Positions 18,401-28,600 of a stretch of 50,717 nucleotides of DNA are shown here, one piece after another. Position 1 is the first letter of the stretch. Every line of letters begins with the position of its first letter. Both the position numbers and the translations under genes were made by a program. This DNA is from an uncultured Bacteroides sp. (GTDB lineage Bacteria; Bacteroidota; Bacteroidia; Bacteroidales; Bacteroidaceae): NCBI GenBank assembly GCA_949289345.1, contig CASENS010000014.1, forward strand, positions 1 to 50,717, in the 5' to 3' direction. Below the pieces are notes generated by a model, which was given only the letters and a program-made list of their open reading frames with translations, had not been told where the DNA came from and ran no database searches.

Positions 18401-19987
18401 ATGTTGTCAGGAAATATAAAAGTAAGCGAGGTATCCGATATCCTTCGTAAGCAGCTGGAAGGCATCGACACCCGCATACAACTGGACGAGATAGGAACCG
18501 TGCTTCAAGTAAGCGATGGCGTAGCCCGCATCTACGGACTGCGCAACGCCGAGGCCAACGAACTGCTGGAGTTTGACAACGGTATCAAAGCCATCGTCAT
18601 GAACCTCGAAGAGGACAATGTAGGTGCTGTGCTGCTGGGACCTACGGATAAAATCAAAGAAGGGTTCACGGTGAAACGCACAGGACGCATCGCCTCTATC
18701 ATGGTAGGCGAAAGCATGCTGGGCCGTGTCATTAATCCTTTGGGCGAGCCCCTCGACGGAAAAGGACTGATAGGAGGCGAACTGTGCGAAATGCCGCTGG
18801 AACGCAAAGCTCCGGGAGTCATCTACCGACAGCCCGTAAACCAGCCCTTGCAGACCGGGCTGAAGGCTGTGGACGCCATGATACCTATCGGACGCGGACA
18901 ACGCGAACTTATCATCGGTGACCGCCAGACAGGTAAAACGGCCATCGCCATTGACACCATCATCAACCAACGGTCCAACTACGAAGCCGGCGATCCAGTG
19001 TACTGCATCTACGTGGCCATCGGACAGAAAGGTTCCACCGTAGCCTCCATCGTCAACACCTTGCGCAAGCACGGAGCCATGGACTACACTATCGTGGTTG
19101 CAGCCACGGCAGGCGAACCGGCCGCACTACAGTACTACGCCGCCTTTGCCGGAGCAGCCATCGGCGAATACTTCCGCGACACAGGCCGACACGCTTTAGT
19201 CGTGTACGACGACCTCTCCAAACAGGCTGTAGCCTACCGTGAAGTGTCGCTCATCCTGCGCCGTCCGTCTGGACGCGAAGCCTATCCGGGCGACATTTTC
19301 TACCTGCACTCACGCTTGTTGGAGCGTGCGGCCAAGATTATCAACCAACCCGAAGTGGCCGCCCAGATGAACGACCTGCCCGACAGTCTAAAAGGCAAAG
19401 TGAAAGGAGGAGGAACCCTCACCGCCCTGCCCATCATCGAGACACAAGCAGGGGACGTGTCAGCCTACATCCCCACGAACGTTATCTCCATCACCGACGG
19501 GCAGATATTCCTCGACACGAATCTTTTCAACCAAGGCAACCGACCCGCTATCGACGTAGGTATCTCCGTAAGCCGTGTGGGAGGAAACGCTCAGATTAAA
19601 GCCATGAAAAAAGTGGCAGGTACGTTGAAGATTGACCAGGCACAATACCGGGAACTTGAAGCGTTCACCAAGTTCAGCGGTGACATGGATCCCGTCACAG
19701 CGCTCACCATCGACAAGGGACAAAAGAACACAAGACTGCTGGTGCAGCCTCAGTACAGCCCCATGCCAGTGGAGAAGCAGATTGCCATTCTGTACTGCGG
19801 CACCCACGGCTTGCTGAAAAACATTCCACTGGACAAAGTGAGCGACTTTGAAAACGCCTTCCTGCAATCCTTGGAAATGAACCACCGTACGGATGTGCTC
19901 GACGTGCTGATGGCAGGTACCATTGACGACAACGTATGCAAGCTCATCGAAAGCACGGCGGAAATGGTGGCAAAGCAATTCAGTTAA
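18401..19987 (+). CDS. atpA: F1Fo ATP synthase subunit alpha
   Basis: This 528-aa non-catalytic, nucleotide-binding subunit of F1 has its P-loop, GDRQTGKT, at residues 173-180. Conserved blocks include '[20 protein letters not shown]', '[20 protein letters not shown]' and '[19 protein letters not shown]'. The start [15 protein letters not shown] is the usual Bacteroidetes form. It lies between atpH and atpG (15-nt gap). Confidence 0.97.
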   Translation: MLSGNIKVSEVSDILRKQLEGIDTRIQLDEIGTVLQVSDGVARIYGLRNAEANELLEFDNGIKAIVMNLEEDNVGAVLLGPTDKIKEGFTVKRTGRIASIMVGESMLGRVINPLGEPLDGKGLIGGELCEMPLERKAPGVIYRQPVNQPLQTGLKAVDAMIPIGRGQRELIIGDRQTGKTAIAIDTIINQRSNYEAGDPVYCIYVAIGQKGSTVASIVNTLRKHGAMDYTIVVAATAGEPAALQYYAAFAGAAIGEYFRDTGRHALVVYDDLSKQAVAYREVSLILRRPSGREAYPGDIFYLHSRLLERAAKIINQPEVAAQMNDLPDSLKGKVKGGGTLTALPIIETQAGDVSAYIPTNVISITDGQIFLDTNLFNQGNRPAIDVGISVSRVGGNAQIKAMKKVAGTLKIDQAQYRELEAFTKFSGDMDPVTALTIDKGQKNTRLLVQPQYSPMPVEKQIAILYCGTHGLLKNIPLDKVSDFENAFLQSLEMNHRTDVLDVLMAGTIDDNVCKLIESTAEMVAKQFS

Positions 19988-20002
19988 TAAAGCATTAATA
20001 TT

Positions 20003-20902
20003 ATGTCTTCACTTAAAGAGGTTAAAAACAGAATAGGCTCCGTAAAAAGCACCCGCCAGATAACGTCGGCCATGAAGATGGTGGCATCGGCCAAGTTGCA
20101 CAAGGCGCAAGACCGTGTGGTCAACATGTACCCCTACCAGCAGAAGCTAAATGAAATTCTGGTGAACTTCATGGGAAGCGAGCTCACCGTCCAGTCGCCC
20201 TACACGGAGGTGCGACCCGTGACAAAGGTAGCCATCGTAGCCTTTTCGTCCAACAGCTCACTGTGCGGCGCATTCAACTTGAACGTAGCGAAAGCGCTGG
20301 AACGGACCTTAGACGAATACCGGACGTTAGGGAAACAGGACATCGTGCTTTATCCCGTAGGGAGAAAGATTGAAACCACCGCAAAGAAGATGGGCTACGC
20401 CACGCGGGGCAGCTACCAAAACCTGGCAGACAAGCCCGCCTACACCGAGGCTTACAAACTGGCCGAAGAGCTGATGAGCCAATTCGCGGCCAAAGACATC
20501 GACCGGGTGGTGCTCATCTATCACCACTTCAAGTCCATGGGTACACAAATCCTCACCGTGGAAGAGTTTCTGCCCATCGACTTGAAGAAGGTAGCGGAAC
20601 AGGTACAGAAGGACACTGCGGAAAACGTGAAAGGCTTCTCCACCTACAACCACGACTACATCGTGGAACCGTCAGCGGAAGAACTCATTACGGCCTTGTT
20701 GCCCAAGGTGCTGTGCCAGAAGATATTTACCGTGCTTCAAGACTCCAACGCCTCGGAACACGCCGCACGCACCATTGCCATGCAGACGGCTACGGACAAC
20801 GCCAACGAACTGATACAGGATTTGACCAAACAATACAACAAAGGCCGCCAACAAGCTATTACCAACGAGTTGTTGGACATCATTGGAGGCAGCATGAAGT
20901 AA
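20003..20902 (+). CDS. atpG: F1Fo ATP synthase subunit gamma
   Basis: This 299-aa protein is the central rotor shaft of F1. The N-terminus 'LKEVKNRIGSVKSTRQITSAM' (read in overlapping parts, residues 4-24) and the C-terminal 'LTKQYNKGRQQAITNELLDI' are the two coiled-coil ends that define the family. It is the last ATP synthase gene. The DUF1573 gene follows after 15 nt and is probably on the same mRNA. Confidence 0.97.
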   Translation: MSSLKEVKNRIGSVKSTRQITSAMKMVASAKLHKAQDRVVNMYPYQQKLNEILVNFMGSELTVQSPYTEVRPVTKVAIVAFSSNSSLCGAFNLNVAKALERTLDEYRTLGKQDIVLYPVGRKIETTAKKMGYATRGSYQNLADKPAYTEAYKLAEELMSQFAAKDIDRVVLIYHHFKSMGTQILTVEEFLPIDLKKVAEQVQKDTAENVKGFSTYNHDYIVEPSAEELITALLPKVLCQKIFTVLQDSNASEHAARTIAMQTATDNANELIQDLTKQYNKGRQQAITNELLDIIGGSMK

Positions 20903-20917
20903 AAGACTGAAAACGAC

Positions 20918-21331
20918 ATGATAAAAAAAACATTCCTAAGCTTGACGCTCTTGATAATGAGCATAGGTTACATGGCCGCACAAGCGCAAGCGGACATCAA
21001 ATTCGACAAAATGAGCCACGACTTCGGCACCTTCTCCGAAAGTAGTCCCATTGTGAAGTGCACCTTTACCTTCACCAACGTAGGTGACGGACCACTGGTA
21101 GTACATCAGGTAGTGGCCTCGTGCGGATGCACCGTGCCCGAGTACACCCAAGAACCCATTATGCCTGGAAAGACAGGCACCATCCAAGTGACTTACAATG
21201 GAACAGGCAAATACCCCGGACACTTCAAGAAATCCATCACCGTCCGGAGCAACGCCAAGTCCTCCGAACTCATCAGACTCGTCATCGAAGGCACTATGAC
21301 GGAAGCAAATCCTACCGAAGGAAATAAATAA
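20918..21331 (+). CDS. DUF1573 exported protein
   Basis: This 137-aa protein has a signal peptide (about 1-25, ending MAAQAQA). A single DUF1573 immunoglobulin-like domain follows: 'FDKMSHDFGTFSE', then 'FTFTNVGDGPLVVHQVVASCGCT' read in parts, then 'PGKTGTIQVTYN'. The SCGCT motif is the family's hallmark. The function is unknown; such domains are common in Bacteroidetes periplasmic proteins. It is coupled to the ATP synthase operon by a 15-nt gap and ends at a strong hairpin. Confidence 0.85.
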   Translation: MIKKTFLSLTLLIMSIGYMAAQAQADIKFDKMSHDFGTFSESSPIVKCTFTFTNVGDGPLVVHQVVASCGCTVPEYTQEPIMPGKTGTIQVTYNGTGKYPGHFKKSITVRSNAKSSELIRLVIEGTMTEANPTEGNK

Positions 21332-21339
21332 GCCCCACC

Positions 21340-21382
21340 CCACGGCTTCCACCGACGGAATGTCCCCCGGTGGAAGCCGTGG
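21340..21382 (+). terminator. Terminator of the ATP synthase-DUF1573 operon
   Basis: CCACGGCTTCCACCG (21340-21354) pairs perfectly over 15 bp with CGGTGGAAGCCGTGG (21368-21382). The tail is AAATTTC, so the U-run is weak, but the stem is very stable. Confidence 0.65.
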
Positions 21383-21487
21383 AAATTTCAACTATAGTCA
21401 ACGGGGTGCGGCTATCCAAACAGCAGGCTCGCTTTTGAGGGCATTAGCTTGAGTAATGGTATGCGGAAGTATTGGTTAAATGCCCGG

Positions 21488-21568
21488 GTATCCTTGGATA
21501 AATGGCAAAGTATCGTTGGATAAACGACAAAGTATCCAATCATATTTGAGCGTGCAATCAATGATATG
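21488..21568 (+). repeat. 22-bp-period mini-palindrome array, family i, copy B
   Basis: GTATC-type units start at 21488, 21510 and 21532, with a degenerate unit at 21554, exactly 22 bp apart. The first unit contains the dyad TATCC-TT-GGATA. The sequence matches copies A (201-292, opposite strand) and C (46966-47046). It lies between two terminators in the converging gap between the atp and Sus-like operons. Confidence 0.7.
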
Positions 21569-21650
21569 CGGGGAAATCCGCTGCCCCCGATAAGACTTCC
21601 TCTTATCCAGATGGGATTAACTTGAACCCACGGATATTCATACCGCATAA

Positions 21651-21699
21651 AAAAGGATGCTGAACTCCGGTATCAAGAAACCGGAGCAGCATCCTTTTC
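21651..21699 (-). terminator. Terminator of the Sus-like operon
   Basis: AAAAGGATGCTG-aa-CTCCGGT pairs with ACCGGAG-CAGCATCCTTTT. The two-part stem has A-runs on one side and T-runs on the other, so it can stop transcription from either direction. It lies 22 nt beyond the stop codon of the last Sus-like gene. Confidence 0.75.
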
Positions 21700-21720
21700 A
21701 CTAAATGCGATGAAGCTAAG

Positions 21721-22752
21721 TTATTGTTTTTCTATCGTACAATAAATATTGTCGGAAGTAGTGCGGCTGGCATACAAGGTAATGGTGTAAGTTCCTGCTT
21801 CTTCTATGTTTATATTAGGACTACTACCACCTACCTCCAGATTGTCAGGCGAACCGCCGACATTACCATAGTCTACCCAATCTCCGTTAGCACGGAACTT
21901 AAATCCTCCGGCTGTCAGATCTAACGTGATTGACCAACAATCGTTTACGGCATCATAAGTCATAGGCACATCGTCCGCCCAACCGTTGAAGTCACCGATG
22001 ACACCCCAACGCTCAATCAGTGTAGCGGTCAGCGAACCCGTAGACAAATCGGCTTCTAAATAATAATAACCCGGAGTAGCAATATTGATGTTAGTTCCTT
22101 CACCTTGCGTAATACCTTCGCCTAATGTCGTAAAGTCGGCAAAGTTATATTCGCCATCATCCCAATTGCGGTGTTTGGTAAACTTAAAATCGCCGTCCAC
22201 ATAACTATAACCCGTGTAGACTCCATCAAAGTTCGGAGAACGCAAAGCAGCACCGTTGTCCGGACTCCATGCGACGGAATTACCCACAAGGTAAATGAAC
22301 TCTTCATAATCTACGTGGAGGGTCACACTCAGCGTGATGTCTGTAGAAACGGTCATTACTGAACCGTCGGCTTGAATAAGCCCTGTCACTACGCCATTCA
22401 GCGTACGTTCTACTGGAGCCTGTCCATACAAGGCGACAACTGCATTCGTTAAATCTTCCACGCTTGCTTTCGCCTCCAATGTGACAGGAATATTCTGCGT
22501 ACCGTCCAATACTAACTTGTAACCCACAACCTGGTCGCCCTCACCCATTGTTACGGAAGGAGTGAACAGAACCAACGAGTCTGTTGTCACTTCTGCCATG
22601 TCAATAGGTGATGCGGCTGTAGCCGTCAACGAGACACTGCGGGCTTCTTCCTGCTCAAAGCCTTGGGGAGCTGCCCAATCATCGTATTCGCCCTTGCAGC
22701 CAATTAATGCCAAACCTGCTAAAGACAGGACATATAATACTTTCTTATTCAT
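21721..22752 (-). CDS. SusE/SusF-type outer-membrane glycan-binding lipoprotein (second)
   Basis: This 343-aa lipoprotein has its acylated cysteine at C19 (ALIGC). Residues about 35-150 resemble the SusE N-terminal Ig-like domain ('DSLVLFTPSVTMGEGD'). Two C-terminal carbohydrate-binding modules follow; both contain the 'GDFNGWADDVP' and 'GGFKFRANGDW' style used by SusE/SusF starch-binding domains. It probably sits on the cell surface and binds the same glycan as the SusCD complex. It is the last gene of the operon, behind a hairpin at 22780-22810 that may reduce its expression. Confidence 0.8.
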   Translation of the reverse strand: MNKKVLYVLSLAGLALIGCKGEYDDWAAPQGFEQEEARSVSLTATAASPIDMAEVTTDSLVLFTPSVTMGEGDQVVGYKLVLDGTQNIPVTLEAKASVEDLTNAVVALYGQAPVERTLNGVVTGLIQADGSVMTVSTDITLSVTLHVDYEEFIYLVGNSVAWSPDNGAALRSPNFDGVYTGYSYVDGDFKFTKHRNWDDGEYNFADFTTLGEGITQGEGTNINIATPGYYYLEADLSTGSLTATLIERWGVIGDFNGWADDVPMTYDAVNDCWSITLDLTAGGFKFRANGDWVDYGNVGGSPDNLEVGGSSPNINIEEAGTYTITLYASRTTSDNIYCTIEKQ

Positions 22753-22779
22753 AAAAAATCTTTTTTATCGGTTTGAAAA

Positions 22780-22810
22780 GGAGGACACTTTTACGGGAAA
22801 AGTGTCCTCC
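22780..22810 (-). terminator. Hairpin between the two SusE/F-type genes
   Basis: GGAGGACACTTTT (22780-22792) pairs perfectly over 13 bp with AAAAGTGTCCTCC (22798-22810) around a 5-nt loop. On the minus strand the stem is followed by CTTTTC. It lies inside the operon, so it may act as a partial terminator or an mRNA-stabilising end. Confidence 0.6.
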
Positions 22811-22822
22811 CGTTAATCATTA

Positions 22823-24016
22823 TTATTCTTCGATGGTGTAGAAATAATAGAAGCCATCGATATCATTAAAGATGATGTTGTAATGTCCGGCCGTCACAGG
22901 GATATTGGCACCACCGTTTGAACCGAAGCCATAGGGGAATCCGGTTCCACCCCAATTGAGACCCCAACCATCGGCACTTCCGGCTTCACCCGGAGCTACC
23001 TTGAACTTGGCTGTCGTATCGCCGTCCGTAGCATTCAGTTCGTACTTCCAAATGTGGTTGTTCATGTCTTCAACGGTATTTACCGCTGTCATGGCAGCGT
23101 CTGTCCAGCCATTGAAGTCACCTTGAATCTGGATGTGGTAAACATCCGCCGCATCTGCAGCCTCAATCGTCAGCACATCCGTAGCGGTGTTCAGCCGGAC
23201 AGTGTAATAGCCGGAAGTCGGAACAGCAAGATTAGAGGAGCCGCCATCATTCTTCACGGGAGCGTCAATGCCGGCTGCTGCGGAATTACCCCACTGGTCA
23301 TCCCAGCTACCCGGTGTCTTGATAAGCTTGAAGCCCTTGCCTGCCAGGAAGTATCCCGTAAACTGGATTTCGCCCTGTCCGGTCGTAGCATCGTACTCAT
23401 AACCATCTATCAAAGACATAGGTACCAAACTTACACCAATATCCTGTATGCCATTGTTTGTCCAAGTACCGTCACCAATACAATCGCCTGTCAGATACCA
23501 GAGTTCCGGCTCGGCATCCACTACCGGCATGTAGTACGGCATGACGGATAATGCCACCGAGTTGGAATGGCAAACATATCCGGAAGCCAACGTAGCACGC
23601 ATGCGGACATAGATGGTTATCGGTTCCGCAGGCACATTGCTCTCGTCGTAACCACCCATTACCATGATGGCACGGTCTATCTGGGAAGCCTCTACTTCCA
23701 TCTCGCACGTAGTGGAGTTACCATTCAGTTCTGTATAAGTGGCTTCCGTCTCCTCCGTTCCGTCTGTCCACGTGTCGTCCATGGATACCTGTGCATAGTA
23801 AGTGACGGCAGCCGTGTAGCCATAGTCCGGTTGCTTATAAGTCAGCCGAATGGTTGAAGTATTTTCCAGGTCATACACGTTTCCGCTTAAGGAAGGTGTG
23901 TTCAGTTCAAATGTCGCGGGCTGTTGAACTACGGGATTGGAGTCGTTGTCATCCTCACAGGCTGTAAAAGCGACACATCCCAAGAAAAGCCCAGCCAATA
24001 TATTCAGTTTTTTCAT
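22823..24016 (-). CDS. SusE-type outer-membrane glycan-binding lipoprotein (first)
   Basis: This 397-aa lipoprotein has a signal ending FTAC (C20). EDDND follows the cysteine, an acidic patch of the kind that directs lipoproteins to the Bacteroidetes cell surface. Residues about 35-160 match the SusE N-terminal domain ('FELNTPSLSGNVYDLENTST', 'PDYGYTAAVTYYAQVS'). Two glycan-binding modules follow ('GKGFKLIKTPGSWDDQWG' and 'IQIQGDFNGWTDAAM'). The architecture is like SusE/SusF of starch systems. It is the third gene of the SusCDE(F) operon, 28 nt after SusD. Confidence 0.85.
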   Translation of the reverse strand: MKKLNILAGLFLGCVAFTACEDDNDSNPVVQQPATFELNTPSLSGNVYDLENTSTIRLTYKQPDYGYTAAVTYYAQVSMDDTWTDGTEETEATYTELNGNSTTCEMEVEASQIDRAIMVMGGYDESNVPAEPITIYVRMRATLASGYVCHSNSVALSVMPYYMPVVDAEPELWYLTGDCIGDGTWTNNGIQDIGVSLVPMSLIDGYEYDATTGQGEIQFTGYFLAGKGFKLIKTPGSWDDQWGNSAAAGIDAPVKNDGGSSNLAVPTSGYYTVRLNTATDVLTIEAADAADVYHIQIQGDFNGWTDAAMTAVNTVEDMNNHIWKYELNATDGDTTAKFKVAPGEAGSADGWGLNWGGTGFPYGFGSNGGANIPVTAGHYNIIFNDIDGFYYFYTIEE

Positions 24017-24044
24017 ACTTCTTTCTTTTTAGAATTAGATAAGA

Positions 24045-25664
24045 TTAATAACCGGGGTTCTGAGTCAAGTTACTGTTGTTCGTCAAGTCATTTTCCGGAA
24101 TCGCAAAGATATTCATGTGACTACCGAACTGGGCACCGGTATACGTACCGCCCATCCATTCCCAACGGTAGTTGGCCTGACCGGCAAAACGTCCGAAACG
24201 AATCAAGTCCATACGGCGACGGCCTTCAAACCAGAACTCTCTGGACCATTCATCCAGAATTTCGTCCAACGTATAGATATTCTGTGTAGAAGCGTTTGCA
24301 CGGCGACGCAAGTCGCTTATCTTTCCAGAAGCATCAGCATTGGCACCGTTCAGGCGGGTAGATGCCTCCGCATAGGTCAGATAGGCTTCTGCGATGCGGA
24401 ACAAAGGCAAATCCGTATATACATAGTCAATAACCGGATGGGTCTGCCCGTCCGAACGTACGTTGCGGAACTTCACACAACCGTAACCTGCATTCTGATC
24501 AGCTTCGTCTTCTATGGAAGTGGTGAAACCGGCGCCATAGAACAGGGCACGGTCATCGTTGGCGGCCGAAGTCATCTCCGCCACATTGTCTGCTGCAGGA
24601 GCCGCCGTATTCCGATAGAACTTATCCAACAACTGTTGACGTACGCGGGAGCATTTCCCCCAACTGTTGTTTGTTCCAGAAGGTACATCCTCGCTCATAC
24701 CTGCACTGTAAGCTGCAAGTATCAAGTAGTTCATACCGCCATAGCTGCGGGTGTTTACACCATCAAACATTACCGGGAAAATCATTTCATAACGGGCATC
24801 CGTCTCATTGTTGTCCGCCAGGAACAACATCTGGTAAGGAGAATATACCTCGCCCGTCACCGGATTGGTAGCGCCTGTTGTACAAAGGTGGTAATAACCG
24901 TTGTTAATGACCCGCTCCGCATAGTTCTGTGCCTCTTGCCAGTGGGCGGTGCCGGTATAGACTTCCGCATTGAGATACAAACGGGAAAGCAAGTTCCAAA
25001 CGGCTACTTTGTCCACACGTCCGTAAGTATTTTGGCCGGCTTCCGCCATGTACTGCTCGCAATCCAGCAATTCGCTCTCTACAAAGTCGAACATCTGCTG
25101 ACGGGTGTAATACTGGGCAAGTTCGGAACCAACCACAGTAGTGAAAGCAGCGTTGCCATACATATCCAATACATAATAGTAATTGAAGGCACGTATGAAG
25201 CGTACTTCAGCACGACGCATGGCCGTCTCGCCCGTTCCATCGTCGGGCACCTGCTCCAGATAGAAGTTGCACAACGTGATAGTGAAGTACAAACGATAAT
25301 ACAAACCTACAGAGAAGGCGTTGCTGGCACCCCAAGAGTTGTGCAGCAAGTCGGGTACACCGGCATCGGTCGCCCATACCCAATGGGCTTCGTCTGTAGT
25401 AAATTCGTTCAAGTACCAAGACATACGGTAAAAGTCGGACTGCCCTTCGTCAATGTCCTGCAAGTCACCGCTACCGGCAGGTCCTTCCTGACCGGTCAAG
25501 GCGAAACTGGCATAAATCTTGTTGAACAAGGCATCTCCGTCCAATTCCATGGTCTGTTGCGGGTTGATGGGAGTTACATCCAAATCGCCTATGCAAGAAC
25601 TGGTGCCCATCAAAAGAGCCAGACCTGCAACAGGTATAAATGCTTTTATTTTATTGAATTTCAT
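24045..25664 (-). CDS. SusD/RagB-family glycan-binding lipoprotein
   Basis: This 539-aa lipoprotein has its cysteine at C24 (GTSSC). It caps the SusC transporter and captures oligosaccharides at the cell surface. The SusD N-terminal TPR-like region is visible ('YYRLYFTITLCNFYLEQV', 'RRAEVRFIRAFNYYYVLDMY'). The C-terminal RagB/SusD block is also visible ('LPLFRIAEAYLTYAEAS', 'LRRRAN', 'REFWFEGRRRMDLIRFGRF'). Spacing to the SusC gene is 21 nt. The substrate cannot be read with certainty; the SusE/F-like partners hint at an alpha-glucan. Confidence 0.93.
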   Translation of the reverse strand: MKFNKIKAFIPVAGLALLMGTSSCIGDLDVTPINPQQTMELDGDALFNKIYASFALTGQEGPAGSGDLQDIDEGQSDFYRMSWYLNEFTTDEAHWVWATDAGVPDLLHNSWGASNAFSVGLYYRLYFTITLCNFYLEQVPDDGTGETAMRRAEVRFIRAFNYYYVLDMYGNAAFTTVVGSELAQYYTRQQMFDFVESELLDCEQYMAEAGQNTYGRVDKVAVWNLLSRLYLNAEVYTGTAHWQEAQNYAERVINNGYYHLCTTGATNPVTGEVYSPYQMLFLADNNETDARYEMIFPVMFDGVNTRSYGGMNYLILAAYSAGMSEDVPSGTNNSWGKCSRVRQQLLDKFYRNTAAPAADNVAEMTSAANDDRALFYGAGFTTSIEDEADQNAGYGCVKFRNVRSDGQTHPVIDYVYTDLPLFRIAEAYLTYAEASTRLNGANADASGKISDLRRRANASTQNIYTLDEILDEWSREFWFEGRRRMDLIRFGRFAGQANYRWEWMGGTYTGAQFGSHMNIFAIPENDLTNNSNLTQNPGY

Positions 25665-25685
25665 ATTGCAATTCTTTTTATATGA

Positions 25686-28600
25686 TTAGAAATTAAGACT
25701 TACACCAAAGATACCCATAAACGGACGCGGATAGATGTTGCCGTCATAGCCGCCGTTTACTTCGGGATCCAATCCTTTGTATTTCGTAATGGTGAATATG
25801 TTCTGAGCGGTGAAATAAACACGACCGCCTATAGACGTATCGCCGAGGTTCGAGAACGAGTATCCTAAGGTGATGTTGTCACACTTCAGATAGGAAGCGT
25901 TCTGGATGAAGTAGTCGGACAAACCATCAATGGTAGATACCTGTTGCCAGTTCTTGGCACGGGTCATAGTCAGTATATTCTTCAGCGTACCACCCGAGTT
26001 GATGCTGGATGGAGAAAGGTTGGAATTGCCTGCCTCTACCGCATTGTAGTTGTAGTTGCCCAAGCTGGCACGGAGCGAGAAGCTGAAATCCCAGTTCTTG
26101 TAAATCAGTTTGGAAGTCAGACCCATCAGTACGTCCGGATCGGCTTTCTTGTAGAAATAGCGGTCGTCACCGTTGATGACTCCATTGCCGTCACGGTCTA
26201 CATATTCGCCTTGGATGGGTTGTCCGTTCTTGTCATACACCTGCTGGTAGGTATAGAAAGCGGTAGAAGGATGGCCTACCGCATAAGCCTTGATACCGTC
26301 CGTACCACCGGCACCTACGGCACTGCCACCATATTGTACCACGTAATCATCACCCTGGCTGGCTACCAACTCGTCAATCTCGTTGGAGTTCCAGGTCACG
26401 TTGTAACCCAGCTCCCAGTTCCAGTCTTCCGTCTGGATGGGACGCCACGTCAACGCTAATTCCACACCTTGGTTGTGCAACGAACCGATGTTGCTGGTCA
26501 GGCGGTTGGAGAAGTTGGAGCCGGCAGCGATATATACGGTATTAATCAGGTCGGTTGTCTTACGATAGTAATAATCGATGTTGGCCGTCAAGCGGTTTTC
26601 CCAGAAACTCAGGTCGATACCGGCGTTGTAAGTCGTCGTCTTTTCCCAAGTCAGGTCATTGTTATAAGCATCCGGACGATAAGTGGTACCGTCGCCTACA
26701 ATCGGATAGTAAGCGCCGTTGCGGTTCGGTGTATAAGATGCAAAATACGTATAGTCACCGATACCTTCCTGCTGACCGGTGATACCATAACCCAAACGGA
26801 GTTTGAAGTCCGACAAAGCCTCTACGTCTTTCAAGAAAGCTTCCTCTTTCAACCGCCATGCCAAAGCTACCGAGGGGAATACGCCCCAACGGTTACCCGG
26901 AGAGAAGCGGGAAGACCCGTCACCACGTACCGTGGCTGTCAACAGGTATCTGTTCTTATACGAATAGTTTAAACGCCCGAAGAAAGAAACCAGATAGTTC
27001 TCCGTCTTATACAACGTATTTTCCGAAGGATTATACTGCTGGCCGGGGAATTCCAGATGCGATTCCGGATAATATCCGCAATAGAAATAATCGGTTTCAT
27101 TGTGGAAATGCTGCCACTCGTAACCGGCCATGATATCAAAATGATGGTCTTCGGTAAAATCCTTCATATATTGGGCATACGCATTCAAAGACAGGTTATA
27201 GGAATCTTGAGAATTCCAACCGAAATTACCATAATAATAGTTACCCGTATTATAGAACTGATGTGAATAGCTCTGATCCGTATCACCGGTAGACAAATTC
27301 ATACCGCCATTGACATGCAAGCGGAGGTCTTCCAAACCGTGTACTTTATAATCCAATTCCAGATTACCCATCAAGACCTTTGACTTACCTTCGTTGGAGT
27401 GCAACATCAAGGTAGCCACTGGGTTGGCCACTGCGAGATTATTCACGCCATACTGCCATTCGGGGTCATAATCGGTGGCATAAGGCCATTGCCAATAACC
27501 GCCATAGTTCTTCATACCGAATTCGGAAAAGTCGTAGATGGGTTTGGTCGGATCCATGGTAGCAGCCTGACCGATGGCACCTTCATCCGCATAGTTGGTT
27601 CTGCTGAACATACCTTTGGCATTCAGGTTTACGCTCAAATGATCATCAAAGAAGGAAGGAGCGATGTTGAAACTTGCGGTAACACGTTCAAAATCGGATG
27701 TCTTCAAGACACCTTCCTGGCTGGTGTAACCAAACGACGCACGATAAGGCATGTTGTTCAAGCCACCGGAAACTGTGATGTTATGGTCGGTACTTACGGC
27801 TGTGCGATAGATGGCATCCTGCCAATCGGTGTTGGCGTACAGATAGTTGCCATTGTCATCCATCAGATAGTTTCCTGCGGCATCTGTCTGTTTGGTCACC
27901 AGATTCCATTGGTCACTGCCGACTCCCCACATGTCTTCCACAAATTCGCCGAACTCCTGTCCGTTCATTACGTCTACAGTATTGGTCACTTTGCTGAAAG
28001 ACACATTACCATTATAAGTCACGCGGGGTTTGGAACCTTTCTTTCCTTTCTTGGTAGTAATCAAAATGACACCGTTCGAGGCGCGCGAACCATAGATGGC
28101 TGTAGCCGAAGCGTCTTTCAATACCGTAAAGCTTTCGATATCATTCGGATTGACCAGCGAGAGCGGATTGGCCAAACCTTGCACACCATAGCTGTCCATG
28201 GCCAGACCGTCGATAACAATCAACGGGTCATTGGAAGCGTTCAGAGATGAGCCTCCACGGATACGGATGGTAGCACCACCGCCCGGTTGACCACCGTTGT
28301 TCTGCACATTGACACCGGCAATCTTACCTTGCATCATGTCCGAGGCGTTTGTCACCAGCCCCTTGTTCATTTCATCCGGCTTTACAGCCGTTACCGAACC
28401 GGTCAGGTCATTCTTACGGGCGACACCGTAACCGATGACTACCACCTCACCCAACAGCTCGGCATCATCCTGCAACGTTACAGCGACAGTAGGAGCAGCA
28501 ACCACTTCCGCCGTCTTATAACCAATAAAAGAAATGGACAATACCCCCCCTTGTGGAACGGTTAATGTAAAGTTTCCTTCAAAATCGGTAATCGTACCGT

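Noticed and set aside
24117-25685. A 522-codon plus-strand frame opposite SusD
   Set aside because: It is an antisense shadow of SusD; the SusD protein is clear and the antisense product resembles nothing.
27399-28250. A 283-codon plus-strand frame opposite SusC
   Set aside because: It is an antisense shadow of SusC, with no supporting signals.
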